64,000 bases of DNA from Kitasatospora azatica KCTC 9699 (GCF_000744785.1 NZ_JQMO01000003.1:4092001-4156000), one strand, 5' to 3'. Counted from the first letter of the stretch, positions 15,960-24,880 are shown. Translations and numbers: made by a program. Notes: generated by a model from the sequence alone, not told the origin.

Positions 15960-17795
15960 GTGACCGGAACGGCAGACCGTACTGGGCCCGAGGACGGCGA
16001 CTGGTCCACCGGGCACTACCCGCACGCCTACCAGCAGCAGCCGTACGAGAACGGCTACGAGCAGCAGCCGTACCAGGCGTACCCGCCGCAGGGCTACGCC
16101 GAGCCGTACGAGCAGCAGCCGTACGAGCAGCAGTACGGCTACGAGCAGCAGGGCTACCAGCCGCAGGGGTACCAGCAGCACGGCTACGAGCAGCACGAAG
16201 CCGGCCAGCAGCCGTACGGGCAGCAGCAGGGCTACCAGCAGCCGTACCAGGAGTCGGTCTACCAGCAGCCGGCCTACCCCCAGGGCTACCAGCAGCCCTA
16301 CCAGCAGCAGCCGTACGAGACCGGCTACGAGCAGCAGCCCTACCAGGCCGCACCCCCGGCCGCTCCGGCTCCCCCGGCCGCTCCTGCCGCGCCGGCCGCC
16401 GCGCCGCCGCGTCCCGTCCCGCCGCGCCCCCGTCCCGCGCCCGCCGCGGCCGCAGCTGCCACAGTCCCCGCGCCCGCCGAGCACTCCGAGCAGGTCGGCG
16501 GCCGCCGCGCCGCCGCCCGGCCCGCCGCCCAGGAGGGCGACCAGGACCCGTACCAGACGGGCGAGTTCACCTTCGTCGACGAGCCGGCCGAGGAGTCCGA
16601 GGACGTCATCGACTGGCTGAAGTTCGCCGAGTCCCGCACCGAGCTGCGGGCCGAGCGCCGCCGCCGGCTGAAGAACCGGCTGATCGGCGGCGCGGTCGCG
16701 CTGGCCCTGCTGGCCGGCGGTGCGACCGGCTACCTCTGGTACACCGGCGCGCTCGGCAACGGGCAGTCCGCCGCCGCGGCGGCCGGCGGCCGCAGCGTCG
16801 TGGTGGTCCACCTGCGCGACCTGCAGGGCAAGGTGAGCTCGGCGCTGCTGGTCAACGACGCCTCCGGGAACAAGGCCTCGATCCTGCTGCTGCCGGACGG
16901 CCTGCTGCTGCCCTCGTCCGGCGACTCGTCGACCACCCCGCTGAGCGGCGCGATGGACTCGCTGGGCCCGGCCTCCACCCGTGCCGCGCTCAACACCCTG
17001 CTCGGCGCCCCGGTGACCGGCACCTGGCGCCTGGACACCCCCTACCTCAAGCTGCTGGTCGCCCAGCTGGGCGGCGTGACCATGGACACCGACACCCAGA
17101 TCACCGCCGCGGACGGCAAGGTGCTGGTGGAGAAGGGTGCCAAGCGGATGGTGAGCGGGGACGGGGCGGTGGCCTACGCCACCTACCAGGGCCCCGGCGA
17201 GAGCCGGGACGCGCAGCTGGCCCGGTTCGGCCAGGTGCTGGCCGCGGTGATCCGCACCATGCCCGGCTCGCTCAACGACGCCACCGACGACGTGCACCGG
17301 ATGGGCGCGGTGCTCGACCCCTCGCTGCCCGAGAAGGCGCTGGCCGGTCTGCTGGTCCAGCTCGGCGGCCAGGCCGGAGCCGGCCGGCTGACCACCACGG
17401 CGCTGCCGGTCCGGCCGGACGGCACGCTGGACGAGGCCAAGGCGGGCCCGCTGGTCAAGGACGTGCTCGGCGGCACCGTGCACACCGCGGCCGCCACCAG
17501 CCTGCCCGCCCGGGTCAGCATCGTGGACGCCAGCGGCAGTGACGCGGCGGCCCAGGCGGCCCAGGTCCAGGTGATCAACGGCGGCCTGAACTTCGTCCCG
17601 GGCGGCGGCAAGGCCACCCCGCAGGCCACCAGTGAGATCCGTTACTTCGACGACGGACGCGCCGACGCCGCCAAGGCGCTGGCCGCCAGCCTGGGCCTGC
17701 CGGCGACCTCGGTGAAGAAGGTCCCGGACGCGCAGACCGCCGACCTGGTCCTGCTGCTCGGCAAGGACTACCAGGCGCCCAAACCGCAGCAGTAG
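15960..17795 (+). CDS. LytR-CpsA-Psr-like membrane protein with Gln/Tyr-rich cytoplasmic region
   Basis: The 611-residue protein starts with about 130 residues built from repeated YEQQPY/GYQQ units, then an Ala/Pro stretch, one membrane helix near residues 240-262, an outer LCP-like domain (about 275-440) and a LytR_C domain (about 515-605). LCP enzymes attach glycopolymers to peptidoglycan. Here the catalytic landmarks look degraded: where canonical proteins have RSDT and SIPRD there is KVSSALLVND and LLLPDGLLLP. It may be a non-catalytic relative. GTG 15960 follows a GGAGGG SD. It lies between nadD and rsfS. Confidence 0.85.
   Translation: MTGTADRTGPEDGDWSTGHYPHAYQQQPYENGYEQQPYQAYPPQGYAEPYEQQPYEQQYGYEQQGYQPQGYQQHGYEQHEAGQQPYGQQQGYQQPYQESVYQQPAYPQGYQQPYQQQPYETGYEQQPYQAAPPAAPAPPAAPAAPAAAPPRPVPPRPRPAPAAAAAATVPAPAEHSEQVGGRRAAARPAAQEGDQDPYQTGEFTFVDEPAEESEDVIDWLKFAESRTELRAERRRRLKNRLIGGAVALALLAGGATGYLWYTGALGNGQSAAAAAGGRSVVVVHLRDLQGKVSSALLVNDASGNKASILLLPDGLLLPSSGDSSTTPLSGAMDSLGPASTRAALNTLLGAPVTGTWRLDTPYLKLLVAQLGGVTMDTDTQITAADGKVLVEKGAKRMVSGDGAVAYATYQGPGESRDAQLARFGQVLAAVIRTMPGSLNDATDDVHRMGAVLDPSLPEKALAGLLVQLGGQAGAGRLTTTALPVRPDGTLDEAKAGPLVKDVLGGTVHTAAATSLPARVSIVDASGSDAAAQAAQVQVINGGLNFVPGGGKATPQATSEIRYFDDGRADAAKALAASLGLPATSVKKVPDAQTADLVLLLGKDYQAPKPQQ
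16020..16350 (+). repeat. Degenerate 18-base tandem repeats coding for Gln/Tyr/Pro units
   Basis: Variants of TACGAGCAGCAGCCGTAC and TACCAGCAG recur about 15 times. They encode the QQPYE/QQGYQ repeats of the LCP-like protein. The irregular spacing and reading-frame phase identify this as a protein repeat rather than a CRISPR or non-coding satellite. Copy number is expected to vary between strains. Confidence 0.85.
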
Positions 17796-17873
17796 CCCGA
17801 CTCCGGCCGGGCCGGTCGCGGTGGCGTGAGATCCTGGATGAGGAAATTCATGTCACCAAGCCGGAAGAACACC

Positions 17874-18317
17874 GTGACCGCAACCGAACGCTCGCAGGAA
17901 CTGATCACCGTCGCCGCCCAGGCGGCGGCCGACAAGCTCGCGCACAACGTGATCGCCTTCGACGTCAGCGACGTCCTGTCGATCACCGACGCCTTCCTGA
18001 TCGCCTCCGCGGCCAACGACCGCCAGGTCAAGGCGATCGCCGAGGAGATCGAGGACAAGCTGCGCGAGCAGCTGGACGTCAAGCCGGTGCGCCGCGAGGG
18101 CGAGCGCGAGGGCCGCTGGATCCTGCTCGACTACCTGGACATCGTGGTGCACGTCCAGCACTCCGAGGAGCGCTCCTTCTACTCGCTGGACCGGCTCTGG
18201 AAGGACTGCCCGGAGCTGCCGCTGCCCGCCGACGCGCTGGCCACCCGCAACCGCCCCGAGGACGCCGCCACCGACGAGGCCGGCAACGCCGTCGGCTTCA
18301 TCCAGGACTTCAGCTGA
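17874..18317 (+). CDS. rsfS: Ribosomal silencing factor RsfS
   Basis: The 147-residue protein binds L14 on the 50S subunit and blocks subunit joining. It has the family core DVSDVLSITDAFLIASAANDRQ, then GRWILLDYLDIVVHVQ and YSLDRLWKDCP. GTG 17874 has GGAAG six bases upstream and yields the usual N-terminus (MTATERSQELI); ATG 17850 with its own AGGAA is a possible alternative adding eight residues. Its last codons and TGA overlap the start of the histidine phosphatase gene by four bases. Confidence 0.95.
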   Translation: MTATERSQELITVAAQAAADKLAHNVIAFDVSDVLSITDAFLIASAANDRQVKAIAEEIEDKLREQLDVKPVRREGEREGRWILLDYLDIVVHVQHSEERSFYSLDRLWKDCPELPLPADALATRNRPEDAATDEAGNAVGFIQDFS

Positions 18318-18961
18318 CCAGCCGCGCGGGGGGACCGCGGATCGTCTTCTGGCGGCACGGCCAGACCTCCTGGAACCTCGAGTCCCGGTTCCAGGGCAGC
18401 ACCGACATCCCGCTGACCGAGACCGGCCTCGGCCAGGCCAAGCGGGCCGCCCGGCTGCTCGCCGGCCTGCGCCCGGACCTGCTGATCTCCTCCGACCTGC
18501 AGCGGGCCGCCGACACCGCCGCCGAGCTGGCCCAGCTCACCGGCCTCGAGGTGCAGCACCACGAGGGCCTGCGGGAGACCTACGCGGGCAGTTGGCAGGG
18601 CCTGACCCACGCCGAGATCAAGGCCCGCTTCCCCGAGGAGTACGCGGCCTTCGGCCGGGGCGAGCCGGTGCGTCGCGGAGGCGGTGAGCTGACCTCCGAG
18701 GTGGCCGACCGCTCCGTCCCGGTGGTGCTCGAGGCCTTCGAGAAGCTGCCCGAGGACGGCACCCTGGTGGTGGTCAGCCACGGCGGCACGATCCGCACCA
18801 TGCTCGGCCGGCTGCTCGGCCTGGACCCGAGCCTGTGGGAGTGCTTCGGCGGCCTGTCGAACTGCTGCTGGTCGGTGCTCGGCCGGGGCGCGCGCGGCTG
18901 GCGACTGCTGGAGCACAACGCGGGAACCCTGCCGGAGCCGGTGATCGGCGACGACACCTGA
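18314..18961 (+). CDS. Histidine phosphatase family protein with apparent CTG start
   Basis: This is a 215-residue phosphoglycerate-mutase-like phosphatase with the catalytic FWRHGQTSWN early, the SDLQRAADTA substrate loop, and the second histidine in VVSHGGTIR. The frame has no ATG, GTG or TTG before the RHG motif, nor for over 250 bases upstream. CTG 18314 is the best start: it has AGGA (18304-18307) upstream and overlaps the rsfS TGA (CTGA), the usual coupled arrangement. The first standard start, a GTG at 18551, would remove the catalytic site. A sequencing error is the alternative. Confidence 0.85.
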   Translation: MTSRAGGPRIVFWRHGQTSWNLESRFQGSTDIPLTETGLGQAKRAARLLAGLRPDLLISSDLQRAADTAAELAQLTGLEVQHHEGLRETYAGSWQGLTHAEIKARFPEEYAAFGRGEPVRRGGGELTSEVADRSVPVVLEAFEKLPEDGTLVVVSHGGTIRTMLGRLLGLDPSLWECFGGLSNCCWSVLGRGARGWRLLEHNAGTLPEPVIGDDT

Positions 18962-18987
18962 GACCGACCCCGCGTTTCCCCGGGATT

Positions 18988-19016
18988 TCGTCATTCCGGG
19001 CCTGACCAGCTAGAGT
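18988..19016 (+). promoter_or_regulatory. Promoter of the tandem tRNA-Ala genes
   Basis: TTCGTC at 18988-18993 and TAGAGT at 19011-19016 are 17 bases apart and about 58 bases upstream of the first tRNA. No other promoter is apparent between copies 1 and 2, so both are probably made from it. Confidence 0.45.
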
Positions 19017-19073
19017 CTTCCTCGTTCGCAGGAGAGAACGTCGCCCACCGGGCAGCGGGAAACCTGGGAGTGC

Positions 19074-19146
<73 letters not shown>

Positions 19147-19183
19147 CTCCGCACCAGCGGTCCGTCAGGATCACGCGTGTCGC

Positions 19184-19256
<73 letters not shown>

Positions 19257-19264
19257 CAACGAGT

Positions 19265-19300
19265 CGAAGGGCCGTCTCCCAGTCGGGAGGCGGTCCTTCG
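19265..19300 (+). terminator. Terminator after tRNA-Ala copy 2
   Basis: Sixteen-base arms (19265-19280 and 19285-19300) pair with two G-T wobbles around AGTC. A nearly identical hairpin follows tRNA copy 3, so the tRNA-terminator unit appears duplicated. Confidence 0.85.
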
Positions 19301-19346
19301 GCGTTGTGGCGCAGCCGTGGCGGCCGTGGCAGCCGTAGCGGTCGGC

Positions 19347-20252
19347 TCAGCCGTGGACGTGGTCGGACACCGGGGCGTCGGGATGCGCGGTCACCCACTC
19401 CAGCTTCGCCCGGTCCTGCTCGGCCTCCGGGGTGTAGACGACCAGGTAGAGCTCGGGCGCGCCGGGCACCGTCAGGTAGGCCGCCTGGACCCGGATCACG
19501 CCGACTCCCGCGTGCCGGAACACCTTGAGCGTGGTCACCGTGGGCGCCACCTGCTGGCCCGCCCACAGTTCACGGAACCGGGGGCTGGCCGCCGACAGCT
19601 CGCGCACCCAGTCCTCCCAGGCCGGCTCGCCCACGTGCGAGGCGTAGGCGGCCCGCATCACGCCCACCATCCGGGGCAGCTCCTCCTCCCGGTTGAGGAA
19701 GGGGTTGCAGCAGTCCGGCACGGTGAAGGCGCACCACATCGAGTTGCGGCGGCCGTTGGGGGTCGTGGTGCGGGTGGCGCCGGGAAAGAGCGCGTCGTAG
19801 GCGGTGTTGTAGGCCAGCACGTCGAACCGGCGGTTGCTGATCGCGGCCGGCATCGGGGTCAGACCGTCCAGCACCACCTGCAGCACCGGGTCCACGGTGG
19901 GGCACAGGGACGCCTCCGCCTCGGGGGTGGCCAGGCCGGCCAGCCGGAACAGGTGCACCCGCTCGACCTCGTCCAGCAGCAGGGCGCGGGCCACGGCGCC
20001 CATCACCTGCTCGCTGGCGTTGATCGGCCGGCCCTGTTCCAGCCAGGTGTACCAGGTGACCCCGACCCCGGCGAGCTGCGCCACCTCCTCGCGGCGCAGG
20101 CCCGGGGTGCGGCGGCGCAGGCCGGGCGGCAGGCCGACGTCCTGCGGGGCGACCCGGGCCCGGCAGGCCTTGAGGAAGGCGGCCAGCTCGGTCCGGCGCT
20201 GCTTGGCGGGCTCCTTGGCAGCGGTGCTGGTTCGGTGCTCGAGCACGGTCAT
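19347..20252 (-). CDS. XRE-family regulator with MmyB-like ligand-binding domain
   Basis: The 301-residue protein has an N-terminal helix-turn-helix (PGLRRRTPGLRREEVAQLAGVGVTWYTWLEQGR, about residues 42-76) and a C-terminal PAS-like MmyB domain (about 120-290, with ISNRRFDVLAYNTAYDALFP). MmyB-type regulators sense small, often lipid-like, ligands and commonly control a divergent transporter or oxidoreductase. Here a DHA2 efflux gene is divergent with a 101-base shared region, so it is probably its regulator. ATG 20252 fits the family start. Confidence 0.9.
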   Translation of the reverse strand: MTVLEHRTSTAAKEPAKQRRTELAAFLKACRARVAPQDVGLPPGLRRRTPGLRREEVAQLAGVGVTWYTWLEQGRPINASEQVMGAVARALLLDEVERVHLFRLAGLATPEAEASLCPTVDPVLQVVLDGLTPMPAAISNRRFDVLAYNTAYDALFPGATRTTTPNGRRNSMWCAFTVPDCCNPFLNREEELPRMVGVMRAAYASHVGEPAWEDWVRELSAASPRFRELWAGQQVAPTVTTLKVFRHAGVGVIRVQAAYLTVPGAPELYLVVYTPEAEQDRAKLEWVTAHPDAPVSDHVHG

Positions 20253-20266
20253 GCCCCTATCCTGAC

Positions 20267-20296
20267 GTAGTGCCCGGCGCAGTGACAGGTAGTGCC
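20267..20296. promoter_or_regulatory. Candidate operator between the XRE regulator and the MFS gene
   Basis: GTAGTGCC occurs at 20267-20274 and 20289-20296, 22 bases apart, or two helical turns. CCAGTACCAG and CCAGTATCAG follow at 20295-20329. The repeats occupy the divergent promoter region and are likely binding sites for the XRE regulator. Confidence 0.45.
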
Positions 20297-20353
20297 AGTA
20301 CCAGGATCAGCAGGCTCTAACCACCAGTATCAGTAGGGGCGCACGCTGGATCC

Positions 20354-21805
20354 ATGACGGACCTTCAGATCCGGCGGCCGAACGCGGCCGCCACCTCCGC
20401 CGCCCAGGTGGGCGGCCCGCGCCGGACGACCCGTCCGGGCCTGCTGCTCGCCCTGATCCTCACCGGCCAGTTCATGGCCGTGCTGGACGTGGCCATCGTC
20501 AATGTCGCCGCCCCGACCATCCGGGTCGACCTGCACGCCTCCGGCGCCGCCCTGCAGATGGTGATCGCCGGCTACACCATCGCCTACGCCGTGCTGCTGA
20601 TCACCGGTGCCCGGCTCGGTGCCCGGTTCGGCCACCGCTCGCTCTTCCAACTCGGCCTGGTGGTCTTCACCGTCGCCTCGCTGGCCTGCGGACTCGCCCA
20701 GGACACGGCCGGTCTGATCGGCTTTCGACTGCTCCAGGGCATGGGCGCCGCGCTGATGGTGCCTCAGGTGATGAGCCTGATCCAGGAGACCTTCACCGGC
20801 CCGGCCCGGGCCCGGGCGCTCGGCATCTACACCGCGGTGCTGGCCGGTGCCTCGGTGGTCGGCCAGGTGCTCGGCGGACTGCTGGTCAGCGCCGACCTGT
20901 TCGGCACCGGCTGGCGCCCGGTCTTCCTGGTCAACGTGCCGATCGGGGTGCTGCTGCTGGTCGCCGGGCACCGACTGCTGCCCAGCACCACGGTGGACAA
21001 GGAGCGCCGCTTCGACCTGATCGGCCTGGTGGTGCTGGCGGTGGCGATCGGACTGCTGGTGGTACCGCTGGTGCTCGGCCACGAGCTCGGCTGGCCGGTC
21101 TGGGGCTGGGTGATGCTGGCCGGCTCGGTGGCGGCCTTCGCCTTCTTCGGCTGGGTGGAGCACCGGATCGCGGCCCGCGGCGGCCAGCCGCTGATCCACC
21201 AGCGGGTGCTGCGCTCGCCGGGCCTGCTGCCCGCCGTCGCGGCGCTCTTCCTGGTGATGGTCAACTTCTCCGGCTTCCTCTTCGCCTTCGCGCTGCACCT
21301 GCAGGCCGGGCTCGGCAACAAGCCGCTGCAGGCGGGGCTGCTGTTCGTCCCGATGGCGATCGGCTTCGGCGTCTCCGGGCTGTACTGGCAGCACCTGCCC
21401 CGGCGGCTGCACCGTTCGCTGCCGGTGCTGGCGCTGGCGGTGGTGACCGCCGGCTATGTGGCGCTCGGACAGCTGCTGCGCTCCGGCGGGTCGGTGGGCG
21501 TCGCCGCCGAGCTGGTGCTGATGGTGCTCGGGGCGGCCTCCGGCTGCGCGTACAGCCCGCTGTTCGCCCGGGCGCTGAACAAGGTGGCGCCCGCCGACGC
21601 CTCCGACGCCAGCGGGGTGCTGGTGACCACGATCCAGCTCGGGCACGTGGTCGGGGTGGCGCTGCTCGGCACCGTCTTCCTCGGCGCGGTGAACCTGCCG
21701 ACCGCCGCCGCCTCCGGACACGCGCTGGAGATCACCTCGTTCTGCATGGTGGCGGGCGCCACGCTGGCCGCCTTCTTCACCCACCGCACCCGCCGCTCGC
21801 TCTGA
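20354..21805 (+). CDS. MFS drug-efflux transporter, DHA2 (14-helix) family
   Basis: The 483-residue membrane protein has the DHA2 pattern: first helix with GQFMAVLDVAIVNVAAPTI, the loop-2 motif GARLGARFGHRSLF, and the helix-5 antiporter motif region LGIYTAVLAGASVVGQVLGGLL, with 14 predicted helices. Such transporters exchange drugs or toxic metabolites for protons. ATG 20354 is the first start after the shared control region. The divergent MmyB-like regulator suggests substrate-inducible expression. A 13-base-pair terminator follows. The cassette lies between two tRNA-Ala genes. Confidence 0.92.
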   Translation: MTDLQIRRPNAAATSAAQVGGPRRTTRPGLLLALILTGQFMAVLDVAIVNVAAPTIRVDLHASGAALQMVIAGYTIAYAVLLITGARLGARFGHRSLFQLGLVVFTVASLACGLAQDTAGLIGFRLLQGMGAALMVPQVMSLIQETFTGPARARALGIYTAVLAGASVVGQVLGGLLVSADLFGTGWRPVFLVNVPIGVLLLVAGHRLLPSTTVDKERRFDLIGLVVLAVAIGLLVVPLVLGHELGWPVWGWVMLAGSVAAFAFFGWVEHRIAARGGQPLIHQRVLRSPGLLPAVAALFLVMVNFSGFLFAFALHLQAGLGNKPLQAGLLFVPMAIGFGVSGLYWQHLPRRLHRSLPVLALAVVTAGYVALGQLLRSGGSVGVAAELVLMVLGAASGCAYSPLFARALNKVAPADASDASGVLVTTIQLGHVVGVALLGTVFLGAVNLPTAAASGHALEITSFCMVAGATLAAFFTHRTRRSL

Positions 21806-21826
21806 GTCCGGCACGGTCCGTCCCGG

Positions 21827-21857
21827 CCCGGTGCCGCCCGAACAGGGCGGCACCGGG
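21827..21857 (+). terminator. Terminator of the DHA2 transporter gene
   Basis: Perfect 13-base arms, CCCGGTGCCGCCC (21827-21839) and its complement (21845-21857), flank GAACA and start 22 bases after the stop codon. It isolates the transporter from the tRNA promoter just downstream. Confidence 0.8.
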
Positions 21858-21864
21858 AAACGGA

Positions 21865-21895
21865 TTCGTGAAGCACCCGGCAGACCGTGTAAAGT
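21865..21895 (+). promoter_or_regulatory. Promoter of tRNA-Ala copy 3
   Basis: TTCGTG at 21865-21870 and TAAAGT at 21890-21895 resemble the promoter of copies 1 and 2 (TTCGTC/TAGAGT), with a longer spacer of 19 bases. It lies 57 bases before the tRNA, the same distance as at copy 1. Confidence 0.45.
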
Positions 21896-21951
21896 AAGAC
21901 ATGTCGCCACGGGAAACCACGGGCGGCAAAATAATGCACAAGGTGCATTGC

Positions 21952-22024
<73 letters not shown>

Positions 22025-22031
22025 CAGAATC

Positions 22032-22067
22032 CGAAGGGCCGCCTCCCACCAGGGAGGCGGCCCTTCG
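22032..22067 (+). terminator. Terminator after tRNA-Ala copy 3
   Basis: A perfect 16-base stem (22032-22047 with 22052-22067) around ACCA. It differs from the hairpin after copy 2 in only a few stem bases and the loop, and the following GCGTTG is also shared. Confidence 0.88.
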
Positions 22068-22104
22068 GCGTTGAGCGGCCCTTCCCTTCGGCGTTGACCG
22101 GGCG

Positions 22105-23394
22105 TCAGACGGCCGTCCTGGGTGCCCGGGGCGCCGAGATCAGCCGCGGCAGCGTCGCCGCCAGCACGGTGACCGCGCCCAGGGCCAGGAAGGCCGTCCC
22201 GTACGAGGCCCGCGCCGCCAGCTGGGCGACCAGCAGCGGCCCGGCGATCCCCGCCAGGCTCCAACCGATCAGCATCAGCCCGTACACCGCGCCGGCGTGC
22301 GCCAGGCCGAAGAACTCCGAGGCCACCGCGGGCATGGTGGCGAAGCCGCCGCCGAAGGACAGGCAGACCAGCGCCGCCAGCGGGAAGAACAGCGCGGGGG
22401 AGGTCACCTGGGAGAGCGCCATCAGGCAGAGCCCCTGCGAGGCGAGCATCATCACGAAGGCGTTCATCAGCCCGGTCCGCCCGGACAGCCAGCCCCAGAG
22501 CGGGCGGCCCACCGTGTTGAACACCCCGAGCGCGCCGGTCAGCGCCGCCGCCAGGGTCGGGCTCAGCCCGGTCAGGCTGCCGGCCGCCGGGGCCACCACC
22601 GAGAGCATGCTGATCCCGGCGGCGGTGTTGAAGAAGAGGATCAGGGTCAGCAGGTACCACTGCCGGGTGCGCAGGGCCTGGGCCGGCCGGTAGCCGCGGG
22701 GCGCGCCCTGGGTGGGCAGCGCCACCGGGCGCGGCGGGTCGCGGAAGAACGCGGCGCCGGTCAGCGTGGTGACCAGGAAGAGCCCGCCGAGCACCAGCAG
22801 CACCCGGGCCGGATTGGCCGCGAAGTGCGCCACCAGCAGCCGCATCAGCGGCGCGCTGAGCACCGAGCCGAGCCCGAAGCCGCCGGTGGCCACCCCCGCC
22901 GCCAGCGCCCGGTGTCCGGGGAACCAGCGCTGCAGCATGGTGGTCGGCACGATGTAGCCCAGGCCCAGGCCGACCCCGCTGACCACGCCGTAGCCGAGCA
23001 GCACCAGCCAGAAGTCGCCGCGGCCCTGCGCGCAGCCGGCGATCAGGAACCCGCCCGCGTAGAGCAGCCCGGCCAGTACGGCGATGCCGCGCGGGGGCCG
23101 CCGGCTCATCAGCAGGCCGCCGAGCACGGTGCCGAGGAAGACCAGCGCGTGCGCGGCGGCGAACGGCAGCCCGGCCTCGTCCCGGCCGAGCGCGAAGCTG
23201 CTGCCGGGTGCCTGCAGTCCGGCCGACAGGATGCTCCAGGAGTACACCGATCCGTAGGCCAGCTGGTTCAGTACGACGGCGGCGGCCACCAGGCCCCGGC
23301 GACGGCCGATCCGCCGCCGGCGACGGGCGACCGGTGGCGCCGCGGGTGCGGGGCCGGGACGGGAGAGCAGGGCTGTTGGACGCACGACGGTCAC
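22105..23394 (-). CDS. MFS transporter, oxalate/formate-antiporter-like family
   Basis: The protein of about 429 residues has 12 predicted helices and features of the OFA subfamily of carboxylate transporters: an Arg-rich start before helix 1, GYGVVSGVGLGLGYIVPTTMLQRWFPGHRALA in the first half, and a central loop followed by QWYLLTLILFFNTAAGI. The substrate is not predictable. The start is uncertain: GTG 23394 begins just before the first conserved region, whereas GTG 23442 would add 16 residues. It is convergent with tRNA-Ala copy 3 and divergent from the TPR regulator. Confidence 0.87.
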   Translation of the reverse strand: MTVVRPTALLSRPGPAPAAPPVARRRRRIGRRRGLVAAAVVLNQLAYGSVYSWSILSAGLQAPGSSFALGRDEAGLPFAAAHALVFLGTVLGGLLMSRRPPRGIAVLAGLLYAGGFLIAGCAQGRGDFWLVLLGYGVVSGVGLGLGYIVPTTMLQRWFPGHRALAAGVATGGFGLGSVLSAPLMRLLVAHFAANPARVLLVLGGLFLVTTLTGAAFFRDPPRPVALPTQGAPRGYRPAQALRTRQWYLLTLILFFNTAAGISMLSVVAPAAGSLTGLSPTLAAALTGALGVFNTVGRPLWGWLSGRTGLMNAFVMMLASQGLCLMALSQVTSPALFFPLAALVCLSFGGGFATMPAVASEFFGLAHAGAVYGLMLIGWSLAGIAGPLLVAQLAARASYGTAFLALGAVTVLAATLPRLISAPRAPRTAV

Positions 23395-23575
23395 CGCTTC
23401 CGGAAAGTGGGGATTGCGGGCTGTCCTACGCTGAGTGACCACATCGGGTTACGTGGAACGTCGGTTACCGCGCCAGACCTGGTGAAACCGCTGGACCGTT
23501 CGGCCCTGTCGACTACCCGCAGTGACTTTGCCCTCAGGGGGCCCATGACCGGCGGCGGGCCGCTACCGTCGGGCC

Positions 23576-24880
23576 ATGGCCGATCTCGCGCGAATCCGCA
23601 ACGAAGAGCTCGCCCGGATACTGCATCAGCTCGCCTGGAGCCCGGAGCGGCTGGCTCGCGAGGTCAACCTGGTGCTGCCGCCGGGGCTGGCGATCAGTCA
23701 GACCGCCCCCTACAAGTGGCGCGACCGCGGCATGGTGCCACGTGCCCCGCACGACCAGGCGGTCTGCGAGGTGCTCAGCCGGGCGGTCGGGATCGCCGTC
23801 ACCTACGAGCAGCTCTGGGGCCGGATGGGCAGCCACCGCGGCGCCAAGGTGCTCTCGGCCCGGCTGCTGACCGACCCGTGGACCGCCGACACCGCGCAGA
23901 TCGCGCTGCGCGAGGCCGGGCTGCAGGTCGCGCCGGTGCGGTTGACCGACCTGTTCCGCGGCGACGAGCTGGCCAGGGCCGCCCAGCAGTGGTCGGCCCC
24001 GCCGCCGCCCGTCACCGGCGGCACGGGTGCGCTCCCGGTGACCGAGGAGCAGCTGACCGACCTGCGGCGCAGCTGCCTGGGCAAGCGCGGCCTGGCCCGG
24101 GCCTGCGGTGGCGGCCTGGTGCTGGAGCCGGCGCGGGCGGAGCTGGCGATGGTCGGCAAGCTGCTGGAACTCGGCGGGTACGCCGAGGAGGAGCGGCTGG
24201 GGCGCGAGCTGTACGGGGTGGCCGGGCGGCTGGCGCGGCTGGTCGGCTGGGCCGGCGCGGACCTCGGTCAGGAGGCCGCCGCCCAGCGGGCGTACGTCGC
24301 GGCGCTGCGGGCCGCCCATGTGGCGGGGGAGCCCAACCTGGCGGTGAGCGTGGTCGGCAGCCTGGCCGTCCAGCTCACCCACCACGGGGCCGGGCGCGGC
24401 ATGGACCCGGCCGAGCTGCTGAGCACCGCGCTGAGCGCGGTCGGCGACGGGCTGAGCCCGCGCCAGCGGGCCCGTCAGCTGGGCCGGCTCGCCCTGGCGC
24501 ACGGCCGCAACGGCCACCGGGCCGAGGCCGAGGCGGCCGCCGAGCAGGCCTTCGCCGCGCTGGCGGGGGAGGCCGAGCGGACCGAGCCCGCCGGCCCCGC
24601 GCAGGCCGAGCTGGCGGGCCTGGTCGGCGGCGCGTACCTGTTCCTGGACGACCACGAGCGGGCCCGCCCGCTGCTGATCGAGGCGGTCGAGGGCCTGACC
24701 GCCGCCCGGGCCCGGGCGCTGCTGCTGGTCCGGCTCGCCGACTCCTACCGTCGCACCGGTGACGCGGCCCGCGCCGCCGAGACCGCCGACCGGGCCCGTA
24801 CGCTGGCCGCCGGCATGCAGTCCGGCCTGGTGGCCCGGGTGCTGCGCGAGTTCGACGCGGCCTCCCGCGCCGACGACTGA
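23576..24880 (+). CDS. Helix-turn-helix/TPR regulator, NsdA-like
   Basis: The 434-residue protein begins with a DNA-binding-like domain (ARILHQLAWSPERLAREVNLVLPPG, then APYKWRDRGMVPRAPH, about residues 10-75) and continues as helical TPR-type repeats rich in Ala, Arg and Glu to the C-terminus. This layout matches a streptomycete family that includes NsdA, a repressor of development and antibiotic production, though specific equivalence is not claimed. ATG 23576 lies 7 bases after TACCGT (23564-23569), suggesting a leaderless mRNA. Confidence 0.75.
   Translation: MADLARIRNEELARILHQLAWSPERLAREVNLVLPPGLAISQTAPYKWRDRGMVPRAPHDQAVCEVLSRAVGIAVTYEQLWGRMGSHRGAKVLSARLLTDPWTADTAQIALREAGLQVAPVRLTDLFRGDELARAAQQWSAPPPPVTGGTGALPVTEEQLTDLRRSCLGKRGLARACGGGLVLEPARAELAMVGKLLELGGYAEEERLGRELYGVAGRLARLVGWAGADLGQEAAAQRAYVAALRAAHVAGEPNLAVSVVGSLAVQLTHHGAGRGMDPAELLSTALSAVGDGLSPRQRARQLGRLALAHGRNGHRAEAEAAAEQAFAALAGEAERTEPAGPAQAELAGLVGGAYLFLDDHERARPLLIEAVEGLTAARARALLLVRLADSYRRTGDAARAAETADRARTLAAGMQSGLVARVLREFDAASRADD

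Noticed and set aside
16020..16350. CRISPR-like array
   Set aside because: The repeats have no unique spacers, are degenerate, and encode an in-frame Gln/Tyr-rich protein segment.
19257..21951. Integrative element inserted at tRNA-Ala
   Set aside because: No integrase, excisionase or replication gene is present, and the tRNA copies are whole genes with terminators rather than short att repeats.
22297..24762. A very long plus-strand open frame of 821 codons
   Set aside because: It is antisense to the MFS transporter and out of frame with the TPR regulator; composition is Gly/Arg/Pro/Ala-rich without any domain, the usual GC-rich shadow.
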